A stretch of 64,000 bases of DNA, taken from NCBI GenBank assembly GCA_965198655.1, contig OZ240668.1, positions 868,001-932,000 on the forward strand, written 5' to 3'. Under the pieces are notes generated by a model. It made no database searches. It saw only the letters and a program-made list of their open reading frames with translations, and was not told where the DNA came from. Shown here piece by piece: positions 45,599-54,311 of the stretch. Source of the stretch: Lichenicola sp965198655. Lineage in GTDB: Bacteria; Pseudomonadota; Alphaproteobacteria; Acetobacterales; Acetobacteraceae. The number at the start of each line of letters is the position of its first letter. The first letter of the stretch is position 1. The position numbers and the translations under genes were made by a program.

Positions 45599-46327
45599 GC
45601 GGGGAACAGGTCAGGGCCGCCTGCGGGAGCGGCCCAGGATCCCGCGCGTTGGCCATGGACGCTGCTCGTCTTCACCGTTTCCAGGCCGGAAGGCCATTCA
45701 TCGACTTGGAACGCCAACGAGGTTCGCGTTTGTCCGCCCCATGACGCGCTGCGGCGGCTGCTTGCACTGGGTTCCGCGACGATCCTGGAACGTACGGCAT
45801 CGGCGGCGGTGGACCACGCCCTGCCGGTTCGGCAGTGTTGATCATTCCATGCATCGATCTGTTCCCCGACAAGGAACGCCACTCCGGAACGGCATTGATT
45901 TGAACATGTCATTCACGGAAAGCAGGATCGCAGTGTCGATGCCGTCGAAGAAATGCTCCTGGCCGTCGAATGGTCTCACCAGGGATGCATCACTCCTCCT
46001 TCACGATGACGACCTTCTCGATTGCCGCGAAGGATTCCAACTTCGTGGCTGCGCCCTGCCTTTGGAACGCCACGGCATTCCTGCATCCATCCATCCCTGC
46101 CTCCACCGTTCATCGCTTAACCCGAGGTCGTCATCGGAAACGCCGAACTGAAAACCGCATGACGGACATGTCTCGTAAGAACCTCCTATGTCCGCATCAC
46201 ACGAAACCCCGTATAAGATCGCCTTTCAAAACTCTTGCGCCGATTCGTGAAAGGATGGCTTCTACTTTGATCTCTGCTCCCTCTAGTCGGTCATGGCGCC
46301 GCTGCTGCCTGCCACCGTAACGGACCA
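45599..46327. other. Non-coding or degraded stretch at edge of accessory region
   Basis: 729 bp, lower in GC than the flanks, with no frame that looks like protein. It probably contains eroded DNA; no IS ends, tRNA or known motif recognised. Confidence 0.4.
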
Positions 46328-47401
46328 CTAGGTAGTAGGCTGATCTTGGGGGATCGCGCTCCGCTCATGAGCTGTGATCCCCTCACATTGATGTTCAGGA
46401 ACAACTGCAAGCTGTTCCGCAGTGAGCCAAATCAGCCGGTCTGCGTTCCCATGGGCGATCTTGGCTAGATCGGTGGGCGAAACCGGCAGATGCTTCAGAG
46501 GAATGCCGCCGACGTCATTCGGCATGAAGGGATAGTCGGTGGAGTACATGATGCGGTCGGCACCGAACGTCTCCAGCAAGGCAGTGAACAACGGCAGCGA
46601 GGTGAAACCGCTGGTCGTCACGTGGACCTGCTCGAGGATCGTCTGGCTCACGCTGCGTGGCGCCTTCCGAACGGTGCCGAACACCTGATCGAAACGCGCC
46701 AGCATGGTAGCCAGCCCCTTGCCCATATGGCCTATGATGAGTTGCAGCCCAGGATGACGGTCGAGCGCGCTGGAAAGCACCAGGCGCAGCACATGCACCA
46801 CCGTGTCCGCCTGCCAACCCCATCCGGCGACGGCGAATGGCAAGGAGAGGTCTTCCGGCAGGCCGTTGTAGTAGGCCGACCGCACACCTGCTTCCGGTAT
46901 CCATGGATGAAGATAGATCGGCACGCCTAGCGCATCGGCGCGCCAGGATCGGATCGAAGCTTGAATGGTCGAGGAAGCGGCCGCCGGTCGAGCTGTTGAC
47001 TAGAGCGCCTCGGAAGCCGAGCTGAGTCGCTGCTCGTTCCAACCCGTCCGCCGCCGCCTCCGGTGCTGTGAGAGGCAGGTGGGCAAAACCTGCGAAACGA
47101 CCCGGGTGGGCCGCGATCGCGCTCACCATGGCGTTATTGACGTCTTGCGCCCACTTTGGCCCGCAGTCGCGGATAAGAGATCGGCACCCGGCCCCACCAC
47201 CGAGAGCACCTGAACCGAGACGTCGGACTCATCCATCGCGGCGAGCCGCCTCGGCCCGACCTCGGCCATCTCGTCCAACTTGTTGAGCGGACTTCAAACT
47301 GAGCCTCGCTTCGGGATGCCGCGCTGGGCAATCGCGTCCGGGCTGATTTGATCTATCAAACCGGCAACGAGAAAATGCTCCTCTAGTGCAACAACGCGCA
47401 T
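46328..47401 (-). pseudogene. Amidohydrolase (PF04909-type) pseudogene
   Basis: Pieces in different frames rebuild one complete amidohydrolase. It starts MRVVALEEHFLVAGLIDQIS at 47401, reads through PKRGSV, hits an in-frame TGA near 47293, and continues NKLDEMAEVGPRRLAAMDES. A frameshift before QDVNNAMVSAIAAHPGRFAG (about 47150) comes next. A lost base follows FDPILAR (about 46940), after which the last segment VPIYLHPWIPEAGVRSAYYN to the stop is intact. It includes the metal-binding EEHF, IGHMGKG and STDYPF motifs. One stop plus two frameshifts make it non-functional. Related enzymes are decarboxylases or hydrolases of aromatic acids. Two IS elements lie just to its right. Confidence 0.85.
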
Positions 47402-47493
47402 CAAGTTTCTGCTCAAGGTGACGGCCTGTTTACGAGGGCTGGCAGATCCGGTTCCACCCGATCAGCAACACGATTATCGCGGCAATTACTCTA

Positions 47494-48546
47494 GAGCACG
47501 TTTGCTCCTGATTGAATCAGCCTGGGGGGATTCCGGCGCGGCGGCTTTTGTGATTCAAGCTGCTGGCTGGGCAGGAGGCCAGCAGCAATGGCCAAGCCCT
47601 ATTCGGACGACCTTCGTGCCCGCATTGGTTCGGCTGTCCGCGATGGCTATACGGTGCGTGAGGCAGCCGAACTATTCGGGGTGAGCGCCGCAACGGCGGT
47701 CCGGTGTGGTCAGCGGATGCGCCAATGTGGCAGTGCAGCAGCCAAGGCGATGGGTGGCGCCCGACGCGACGTGCTGGCAGAGCACAAGGAATGGCTGCGG
47801 GACCGGATCAAGGTAGCGCCCGACCTTACTCTCGACGCTCTCGTGGCCGAACTGGCCGCTCGTGGCCTGCAAGTCAGCCGTTGGGCGGTTTGGCGGTTTT
47901 GCCGCGCCGAGAACCTGACCTTTAAAAAAAAGCATTCTACCCAGCGAGCAGGAGCGGCCGTCCATCGTTCGCCGGCGTGAATTTTGGCGCAGGCTGCAGG
48001 CGGCTCTGCCACGCAATCGCTTGGTCTTTATCGATGAGACATGGGCAAAGACCAACATGACCCGCTTGCACGGACGATCTTTGCGGGGCACCAGGTTGCA
48101 CGCCAAGGTGCCATACGGACATTGGAAAACCCTGACGTTTGTTGCAGCGCTTCGGTCAGATCGGATTGATGCGCCTTGCGTGTTCGATCAGCCGATCAAT
48201 GCGGCCAGCTTCCTGGCCTGGGTCGAGCAAGCTTTGGTGCCGACGCTCAAGCCGGGCGACATCGTGGTGATGGACAATCTTAGTTCGCACAAGAACGCCG
48301 CCGTTCGTGCGACACTCAGAGCCGCCGGCGCCAAGCTCTTCTTCCTGCCCGCTTACAGTCCCGACCTAAACCCGATCGAGCAAGTGTTCTCCAAGCTCAA
48401 GACGCTGCTGAGAAAAGCTGCCGAAAGAACGGTAGACGCGAGCTGGAAAAGGATCGGCAGCTTGCTCGACGAGTTCAAACCGGACGAATGCGGGAACTAC
48501 CTCACTGCCGCTGGATACGTTGGTTCAACCTGATGCAAACTTGCTC
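47494..48546 (+). mobile_element. IS630-family insertion sequence
   Basis: A 1053-bp element with imperfect inverted ends, GAGCACGTTTGCTCCTGATT on the left and a matching GAGCAAGTTTGCATCAGG read inward from the right. It is flanked by TA within CTAG on both sides, the normal IS630 target duplication. It carries one transposase split by a frameshift. Confidence 0.88.
47588..48533 (+). CDS. IS630 transposase, two frames joined by +1 shift
   Basis: The first frame (47588-47980) encodes the HTH part (MAKPYSDDLRARIGSAVRDG, GYTVREAAELFGVSAATAVR). At a run of eight A residues (about 47929) the frame moves by +1, giving KKSILPSEQERPSIVRRREF and then the DDE catalytic domain (VFIDETWAKTN, DIVVMDNLSSHKN, YSPDLNPIEQVFSKLK), with Asp, Asp and Glu all present. 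Such A-runs are programmed or transcriptional slippage sites in many IS630 members, so the element may still be active. Confidence 0.85.
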
Positions 48547-48554
48547 TAGTGACC

Positions 48555-49649
48555 ATGAACCCGGCACAGGCTCCAACGTTTGTCTGCGTCGCCCAACAGA
48601 CTTGGAATACCATAGTGCTGCCGAACCAGACACGCCGCGCCATCGTCGATACTCATCGTCACCCGATCGGACGACGGCTGCGCGACAAGATGGCGGAGAA
48701 GGGCATGTTTGACCCGAACCAGCCGCTGCCTCAGGCAAATGCCGAAGACATCGTCTTCTATTCTGAGTTCATCGACCTTGATCAAGCCATGCCAAAGCAG
48801 CGCGATGCCGGCGTCACGCTCAGTCTCGCCAGTAATGGCGGCGAGATAGATTGGATCGCGCACGACTTGCTGGAGTGCAGCGCCACCGACGCGCTGAAAT
48901 ACCTGAACGGCGAATACCACGAGATGATGCACCGCTACCCAGGCGAATTCGTGCCCATGGCCAATGCGCACGCGCTGGACGAAAGCTGCCGCCCGGCCGT
49001 CGAGGAAATGATCGGCCAGGGCGCCTGTGCGATCGCTGTGGCGTCCAGCTATGGCGATGGGCCGGACCGCGTGTTTCTCGATAGTCCGAAAGCCGAATGG
49101 CTGTGGGAGTTCGCGACCGCACACGACCTCGTGGTCCATATCCATCCGCCGATGCAATCCGTCGGCCATGAGGTGCTGATGCAATACCGGCTGAACGAGG
49201 CAGTTGGACGGCCCTTTGACTCAACCGTTAACGGTGCCCGCATGATCGCTTCGGGTGTGTTCGATCGGCATCCAACGCTGCAGGTATTGATCGTCCACAT
49301 GGGTGGCGAACTCGCCTCGATCATCGGTCGCCTCGATTTTAATTGGCGCCTCAACTATAAAGGAGTTCGTAGCCCGCCGGCTGGCAAAGCATATGTCAAT
49401 CGGCAGGTGCCATCGAATTACTTAAAGAGCAACATCCTGGTCGACACTATGGGCTTTAGTCAGATCGGGTTACGCGCCGCGATCGAGATGTGCGGCATCG
49501 ATCGGGTGCTGTTCGGTTCCGACTACGGCCCGGTGCCCTACGGGATCGAGGAACACGTCCGCATTGTCGAACAGGTGGTTGACGATCCAGCCGAACGGGA
49601 GATGGTGTTTTCGGGTACGAGCAGCAGGGTGTTTCGCCTCGGCCTCTGA
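48555..49649 (+). CDS. Amidohydrolase-family metal-dependent hydrolase/decarboxylase
   Basis: A 364-residue PF04909-type enzyme (TIM barrel) with IVDTHRHPIG at the N-terminus (metal-binding His pair), VVHIHPPM, LIVHMGGELASIIGRLD and the catalytic Asp in LFGSDYGPVPYG. It may hydrolyse or decarboxylate an aromatic or lactone substrate. The IS630 end abuts its 5' side: TA-G then TG-ACC-ATG. The ATG at 48555 is therefore only 8 bp from the element, its native promoter may be lost, and expression may depend on the IS. It is a different subgroup from the pseudogene at 46.3-47.4 kb. Confidence 0.82.
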   Translation: MNPAQAPTFVCVAQQTWNTIVLPNQTRRAIVDTHRHPIGRRLRDKMAEKGMFDPNQPLPQANAEDIVFYSEFIDLDQAMPKQRDAGVTLSLASNGGEIDWIAHDLLECSATDALKYLNGEYHEMMHRYPGEFVPMANAHALDESCRPAVEEMIGQGACAIAVASSYGDGPDRVFLDSPKAEWLWEFATAHDLVVHIHPPMQSVGHEVLMQYRLNEAVGRPFDSTVNGARMIASGVFDRHPTLQVLIVHMGGELASIIGRLDFNWRLNYKGVRSPPAGKAYVNRQVPSNYLKSNILVDTMGFSQIGLRAAIEMCGIDRVLFGSDYGPVPYGIEEHVRIVEQVVDDPAEREMVFSGTSSRVFRLGL

Positions 49650-49685
49650 AGCGAGCCTCTTTCAATACGTCAGGCAGAGCTTATA

Positions 49686-50547
49686 GAGCGTGCTTAAAAA
49701 CTTCCTTGCAGCTTGCTGAAGCAGATCAGTGAGCAGGCAAGCGCTGTGAAGGCATGGTGGATATCGCTTCTGCGCTCGTAGCGCGTCACAAGCCGACGGT
49801 AGCGGTTGATCCGGGCGAAGGCCCGCCCGATGACCCATCTGTGTCGGCCCAGCTTCTGGCTGGTCTCCATGCCGCGCCGGGCGATGCGATGGGCGATCCC
49901 GCGATGACGGCAGGCCTGCCTGCATCGCCGATGGTCGTAGGCCTTGTCAGCGTGGAGCTTGTCGGGCCGATGCCGTCCTCGCACCGTCTTGCCACCGATC
50001 GACGGGATGCTGTCGAGCAGCTCCTCGAACGGCATGCTGTCACGAGTGTTGACGCCCGTCAGGACGAAGGCGAGAGGCGTGCCGTTCCGGTCGGTGACAA
50101 GATGGCGTTTCGTGCCGAGCCTGCCACGATCGGGCGGGTTCGACCCTGTCTTGTCGCCCCCTTCTTGGCCGCCAGGGACCCGCTGTCCGTGCACGCCCGG
50201 CTCCAGTCGATCCGGTCGGCAGCTCGCAGCCTGCACAACAGCTCGCGGTGCAGCCTGTCCCAGACACCCGCCTCCTGCCAATCCCGTGGACGGCGCCAAC
50301 ACGTGATGTCGGACCCACATCCTAGCTCGAGCGGTAGCATCTCCCATTGGATGCCGGTCCGCAGCAGGAACAGGATCCCCGTCAGCGCCGCCCGACCCGG
50401 CACGCGCGGTCTGCCACCTCGTGGTCGCGGCACAAAGGACGGCAGCAGCGGTTCGATGATCGACCACAGGACGTCGGAGACAAGGGAAGAGGCCATGGCT
50501 CCTCATGAACCAGATCGCCGGGTAGTACAAGGTTCTGAAAGGCGCTC
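49686..50547 (-). mobile_element. IS5-family (IS427/IS1031-type) insertion sequence
   Basis: An 862-bp element with ends starting GAGCGTGCTTAAAAAC and, inverted, GAGCGCCTTTCAGAAC, flanked by TA on both sides. It carries one transposase in two overlapping frames. IS1031-like elements are common in acetic acid bacteria. Confidence 0.87.
49694..50496 (-). CDS. IS5-family transposase, two frames joined by -1 shift
   Basis: The first frame starts at 50496 (MASSLVSDVLWSIIEPLLPS, GRPRVPGRAALTGILFLLRT) and reaches the AAGAAGGGGGC stretch near 50155. A -1 shift there joins the second frame (GGDKTGSNPPDRGRLGTKRH, LHADKAYDH, RWVIGRAFARINRYRRLVTR), which holds the remaining DDE residues and the Y-x2-R-x3-E-x6-K-like signature. 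A shift in this place is normal for the IS427 group, so the element could be functional. The stop lies inside the terminal repeat. Confidence 0.82.
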
Positions 50548-50827
50548 TAAGCCCGATTAGCTGCAGACGGGGCACATGTGCATCGCGAGGTGCCTCCGGA
50601 AAGTCTTCCGAGCTAGATCGGGCTGACCGCCGATCCCGATCAAACGAGCCTGACCAGGATGCCCGTCATCGATGCGATGACCCCGCGACCTCCATGGAAC
50701 GGGAACATTGCGTTGATCCGGGGAGTGCCGCGCAATCCGCCACACGGAGGGGCGACGGCGCCGCTGCCCGCATTCCGCCGTGGCGTTGATTGTTGCCGGC
50801 GCCGCTGCCGAGGTTGGTGCCGTTTTG

Positions 50828-51775
50828 CTACGCCCCGGCCAGCACCTTTTCCGCCATCGCGATCGCGCCGTCCCGGCTACGCGCGGCGCCGACGAAACGG
50901 CGCAGATGCACGAACACCGCGTCCGGCACGCCGCTGACGGCGGCGAGCTCGGCCTCCGTCAGCCCGGCCCAGGGCCGAGGCAGCGGCAGCTTCTGCGCGA
51001 ACGAGCCCGGCTCCGGCGGCACCGTGTCCAGCATCCAGTTGCCGTTGGAGGCGGGCGACACGGCGAGCAGCACCGGCAGCGCGTGGCCGTGTACCACGGT
51101 CTTCCACGGCATGCCGCGCTCCAGCACCAGCAGGCGCGGATCGGCGCCGTCGCGATGCGCGGCCAGGACGGCGGCTTCAGCCGCATGGCGCGCCCGCATC
51201 GCCTCGACCCGTCGGCGGAGCGTCCCCAGCGCAAAGGCGGTCGCTTCCAGGAACGCCTCGTCGCCCGCATCCGCGCCGCCGCTGGCGGGACCGTCCCAGG
51301 TCGGGTTGAACTCGCCGATCAGGCTGGCCAGGCCGAGCGGATCGTCGCGCACCGGACCCTCGGCTGCGATGCCGTTGTCGATCTCGTCGATCCGCCGCAC
51401 CAGGGTGGCGTCGAGTCCGGCTGCGATCGGTGCCGCGAAGGTGGCCGCCTCCCCGGGCAGCAGGGCGGCCACCGCATCCTGCCCGTGAACCTGCCAGACC
51501 AGCCCGGCGGACGAGAACGGCGTGCCGTCCGGACGCAGCGCAGCACCGCGCTGGTGGTGGTCGAAGCGGCCGGACGCGATGTCGAAGCGGCCGCCGACGT
51601 CCCACGCGATGTCGGCCGACTCGATCAGCTCCGGCCTGCGGGTGCGGAGCAGCGTGTGGTCGCGGCCGGGCGCGTCCAGCCGGAGCGCCAGGCGCAGCAC
51701 CGCATAGGCGAACACCTCGTCGCAGTGGAACTTGCCGCCGTGGGTCACGAGCAGCGGCCGGGGCGGAGAGGTCAT
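50828..51775 (-). CDS. MYG1-family metal-dependent phosphoesterase/exonuclease
   Basis: A 315-residue protein of the MYG1/UPF0160 family, related to DHH phosphoesterases. Visible motifs are VTHGGKFHCDEVFAYAVL (metal-binding His/His-Asp), DVGGRFD and RFDHHQRGA. The human relative is an RNA exonuclease; bacterial ones are little studied. Length and motif order are complete, so it should be active. It reads leftward towards the IS region with no partner gene. Confidence 0.87.
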   Translation of the reverse strand: MTSPPRPLLVTHGGKFHCDEVFAYAVLRLALRLDAPGRDHTLLRTRRPELIESADIAWDVGGRFDIASGRFDHHQRGAALRPDGTPFSSAGLVWQVHGQDAVAALLPGEAATFAAPIAAGLDATLVRRIDEIDNGIAAEGPVRDDPLGLASLIGEFNPTWDGPASGGADAGDEAFLEATAFALGTLRRRVEAMRARHAAEAAVLAAHRDGADPRLLVLERGMPWKTVVHGHALPVLLAVSPASNGNWMLDTVPPEPGSFAQKLPLPRPWAGLTEAELAAVSGVPDAVFVHLRRFVGAARSRDGAIAMAEKVLAGA

Positions 51776-52023
51776 GATATACGGTCCGATCGAAGAACTG
51801 TCCGGCAGGCCGGCGCGGTGCGGGCAGCGCTATACAGCATGGGATTGAACATTTGATACTGTGGTTCGGCGGGTCTGCGCGACGGGTAATGATGGCTTGA
51901 TTTGCCGTCACGACGGTTTTCATCCTAGACTGCACCTTATGGACCGTATAACGGCATTCCTGCATAACAGCGGGCCTGCCCAACAACGGACAACACGGCA
52001 CGCGACGCGCTGCGCCGGGCGAT

Positions 52024-52650
52024 ATGTCCGCCGATACGGATCTGCAGCATGCCTGCGACAGGATGATCCTCTTGAACCAGAAACTTAGCTTGACCAGTGC
52101 GCCACCCGAGGAGGATGCCCTCACTCCGTCCGACGATGCCGTGAGACAGGCGCTGCTGCGCATGGGCGGCGGGTCCAACGGCGGCAGCCCGCGACGCGGC
52201 GGCGAGCAGGTCTCGCCCGGACCCGCCACGCCCGAAAGCCGGCGCCGCCGGTTCAGCCAGAACGAGAACGTGCCGGTCGAGTACGTGTCGCGCGACCGCC
52301 CGGGCGGCCAGGCGGCACGACACGAGCCGGGAGAAGGCACCGACCCGTCGGCAGTCTTGGGCCGGGCGCTGGAGCGCGAGCGGCACCTGCGGGAAACCGC
52401 AGAACGCACGCTGGCCGAGGTCCGCGCCGCGTTGCAGGTGGCGCAGACACGGCTGGCGCACCTGGAGATCGAGGTCGAGGAGGCGCGGGCCCAGCGCGTC
52501 GCGCCGCCGCCGCCGGTAGCGACTCCCGAGCCGGTGCCCGAACCGGAGCCGCCCCGACCAACGCGCGGCCGCGGCCGGCCCAGGACGGCGCGCGTGGCGG
52601 CCGAGCCGGAGGACGAGCCGGAGCCGGTCAAGTGGTGGATCAGGGATTGA
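52024..52650 (+). CDS. Hypothetical protein with coiled coil and AT-hook-like tail
   Basis: A 208-residue protein of unknown function. Residues 1-110 are polar and probably disordered. About 112-155 form a predicted coiled coil (LERERHLRETAERTLAEVRA). A Pro/Glu stretch and an AT-hook-like RGRGRPRTA (about 180-188) follow, and the protein ends PVKWWIRD. An AT-hook would allow minor-groove DNA binding. The last codons overlap the longer open frame of the next gene, whose true start lies 14 bp after the stop. ATG 52063 is an alternative start. Confidence 0.6.
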   Translation: MSADTDLQHACDRMILLNQKLSLTSAPPEEDALTPSDDAVRQALLRMGGGSNGGSPRRGGEQVSPGPATPESRRRRFSQNENVPVEYVSRDRPGGQAARHEPGEGTDPSAVLGRALERERHLRETAERTLAEVRAALQVAQTRLAHLEIEVEEARAQRVAPPPPVATPEPVPEPEPPRPTRGRGRPRTARVAAEPEDEPEPVKWWIRD

Positions 52651-52664
52651 GCCGCAGCCTTCCG

Positions 52665-53369
52665 ATGTTCGACGCGATCACGGTCGCGGTGCCGACGGTC
52701 CCGGTCGCCGGGTCCGATATCCCGTTCCCGGTGCGTCGGATCTGGTGCGTGGGGCAGAACTATGCCGAGCACGCGCGCGAGATGGGCGGCGACCCGGAGC
52801 GGACGCCGCCGTTCTTCTTTTCCAAGCCGGCCGACGCGGTGGTGCCGGGCGGCGGCGTGCTCCCGTATCCGACGCAGACGGCGTCCCTGCATCACGAGGT
52901 CGAGCTGGTGGCCGCGATCGGCGTCGGCGGCGAGGCGATCGCGCCGGAGCGGGCCTTGTCGCACGTGTTCGGCTACGCAGTGGGGCTCGACATGACCCGG
53001 CGCGACCTGCAGACGGACGCCAAGCGCGCCGGCCGACCCTGGGACTTCGCCAAGGGGTTCGACCAGTCCTGCCCGATCAGCCCGATCGTGCCGGCGTCGG
53101 AGGCGGGCCACCCCGACCGGGGTGCGATCACGCTGCGTGCGGACGGCGTGCTGCGCCAGTCCGGCGACCTGTCGCAGATGATCTGGAGCGTGGCGGAGGC
53201 GATCGCGTTCCTGTCCCGCTTCGTCGTTCTTGCTCCGGGTGACCTGCTCATGACCGGCACGCCGTCGGGGGTCGGCCCGGTGCGGCCGGGAGAGGTGCTG
53301 ACTGGCGCCTGCGAGGGCGTGGATGAGGTGTCCGTCAGCTACCGCGTCCGGCAGGAGGGGTCGGCATGA
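52665..53369 (+). CDS. Fumarylacetoacetate hydrolase-family protein (fumarylpyruvate hydrolase-like)
   Basis: A 234-residue FAH-fold hydrolase. Motifs are CVGQNYAEHAREM, FFFSKPADAVV, LHHEVELVAAIG (metal-binding Glu pair) and TGTPSGVGPV. The GRPWDFAKGFDQSCPISPI segment is typical of fumarylpyruvate hydrolases of the gentisate route and related acylpyruvases. ATG 52665 starts at the family N-terminus. It overlaps the next SDR by ATGA, so they form an operon. No other gentisate-pathway genes are adjacent, so it may be a housekeeping acylpyruvase. Confidence 0.87.
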   Translation: MFDAITVAVPTVPVAGSDIPFPVRRIWCVGQNYAEHAREMGGDPERTPPFFFSKPADAVVPGGGVLPYPTQTASLHHEVELVAAIGVGGEAIAPERALSHVFGYAVGLDMTRRDLQTDAKRAGRPWDFAKGFDQSCPISPIVPASEAGHPDRGAITLRADGVLRQSGDLSQMIWSVAEAIAFLSRFVVLAPGDLLMTGTPSGVGPVRPGEVLTGACEGVDEVSVSYRVRQEGSA

Positions 53370-54115
53370 CGCTGCATGTGGTGACCGGCGCGTCGCGCGG
53401 CCTGGGTGCCGCGCTGGTGCGACAACTGCTGCGCGAAGGCCATGTTGTGGCGGCCGCCGCGCGTGGCCCGGCGCCGGACGGGCTGGAGGGAGCGCAGGCG
53501 GCCCGGCTGCACTGGACGTCGATCGACTTGGGCGATCCCGACGCGGCCCAGGGCTGGATCGTGCGGGCGACCGACGCTCATCCCGATCGAGACGGGGCGG
53601 TGCTGATCCTGAACGCCGGCGTGCTGGAGCCGGTGCTGCCGGTGGCGTCGCTGGAGGCGGCGGCGCTGGACGCGCATATGTGCCTCAACCTTCTGTCGCC
53701 GATGCTGGTCGCCGCCGGCTTCCTCCGGGCGACCGCGTCCTCCCAATCGATCCGGCGCATCCTGGCGGTGTCGTCCGGCGCCGCGCGGCGCGGGATCCCG
53801 CACTGGGCCGCTTACTGCGCCGCCAAGTCCGGGCTGGACGGCTTCGTGCGCGCGCTGAACGCCGAGGCCGGCGCGGACGGGCCGGTGCGGGCGGTGTCGC
53901 TGGCCCCCGGGGTGATCGACACGGCGATGCAGGCGACTGTCCGCGGCATCGAGGCCCCGGCCCGGGAGCGGTTCCTCAAGCTGCACGCGGACGGGCAGTT
54001 GGCGGCGCCGGAGGACGCGGCGGCGAGCCTGCTCGCCTACCTGCGCCGCAACGATTTCGGCAGCCACGAGATCGACGACATACGCAGCGCCGCCGATCGT
54101 CCAGACCAGAACTAG
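53366..54115 (+). CDS. SDR family oxidoreductase (sepiapterin reductase-like)
   Basis: A 249-residue SDR with TGASRGLGAA, LNAGVLEPV, catalytic Ser in VSSGAARRG and YCAAK. The gap between SSGAA and the Tyr, and the SLAPGVIDTAMQ segment, resemble sepiapterin reductase/benzil reductase types. Coupled to the FAH-family gene by an ATGA overlap. Substrate unknown. Confidence 0.87.
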   Translation: MTLHVVTGASRGLGAALVRQLLREGHVVAAAARGPAPDGLEGAQAARLHWTSIDLGDPDAAQGWIVRATDAHPDRDGAVLILNAGVLEPVLPVASLEAAALDAHMCLNLLSPMLVAAGFLRATASSQSIRRILAVSSGAARRGIPHWAAYCAAKSGLDGFVRALNAEAGADGPVRAVSLAPGVIDTAMQATVRGIEAPARERFLKLHADGQLAAPEDAAASLLAYLRRNDFGSHEIDDIRSAADRPDQN

Positions 54116-54128
54116 GGTCTCGGGTGCT

Positions 54129-54149
54129 CCATAACACAAGGTGTTGTGG
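54129..54149. promoter_or_regulatory. Inverted repeat upstream of nrdB
   Basis: CCATAACAC-AAG-GTGTTGTGG, arms of 9 bp with one G-T pair, 14 bp after the SDR stop and about 160 bp before nrdB. It may be an operator or a terminator stem (no T run). It does not match the NrdR box. Confidence 0.35.
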
Positions 54150-54311
54150 ACGAGCGTCTCCGTGCTGGAAGCCGCAGCCGGGCTGAGCCATACTCCGACC
54201 GCGACTCGCAGGCTGCGGTCCCGTATCACGGCCTGCCGGTCGACCCTTTTCAGCGGCGTGTCCGGTCGATCCGGACCCAGCCCGCGCCGCCTCGTCGGAG
54301 AACGCAGCGTC

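Noticed and set aside
45741..46151. A 136-codon frame in the accessory stretch
   Set aside because: Composition is Arg/His/Ser-rich without any protein-like pattern, no ribosome site, and no match to a known family.
47494..50547. Composite transposon carrying the intact amidohydrolase
   Set aside because: The two flanking IS belong to different families, have unrelated ends and each has its own TA duplication, so they inserted independently.
54129..54149. NrdR box upstream of nrdB
   Set aside because: The repeat lacks the 16-bp NrdR pattern and a second box about 31-33 bp away, so it is reported only as an inverted repeat.
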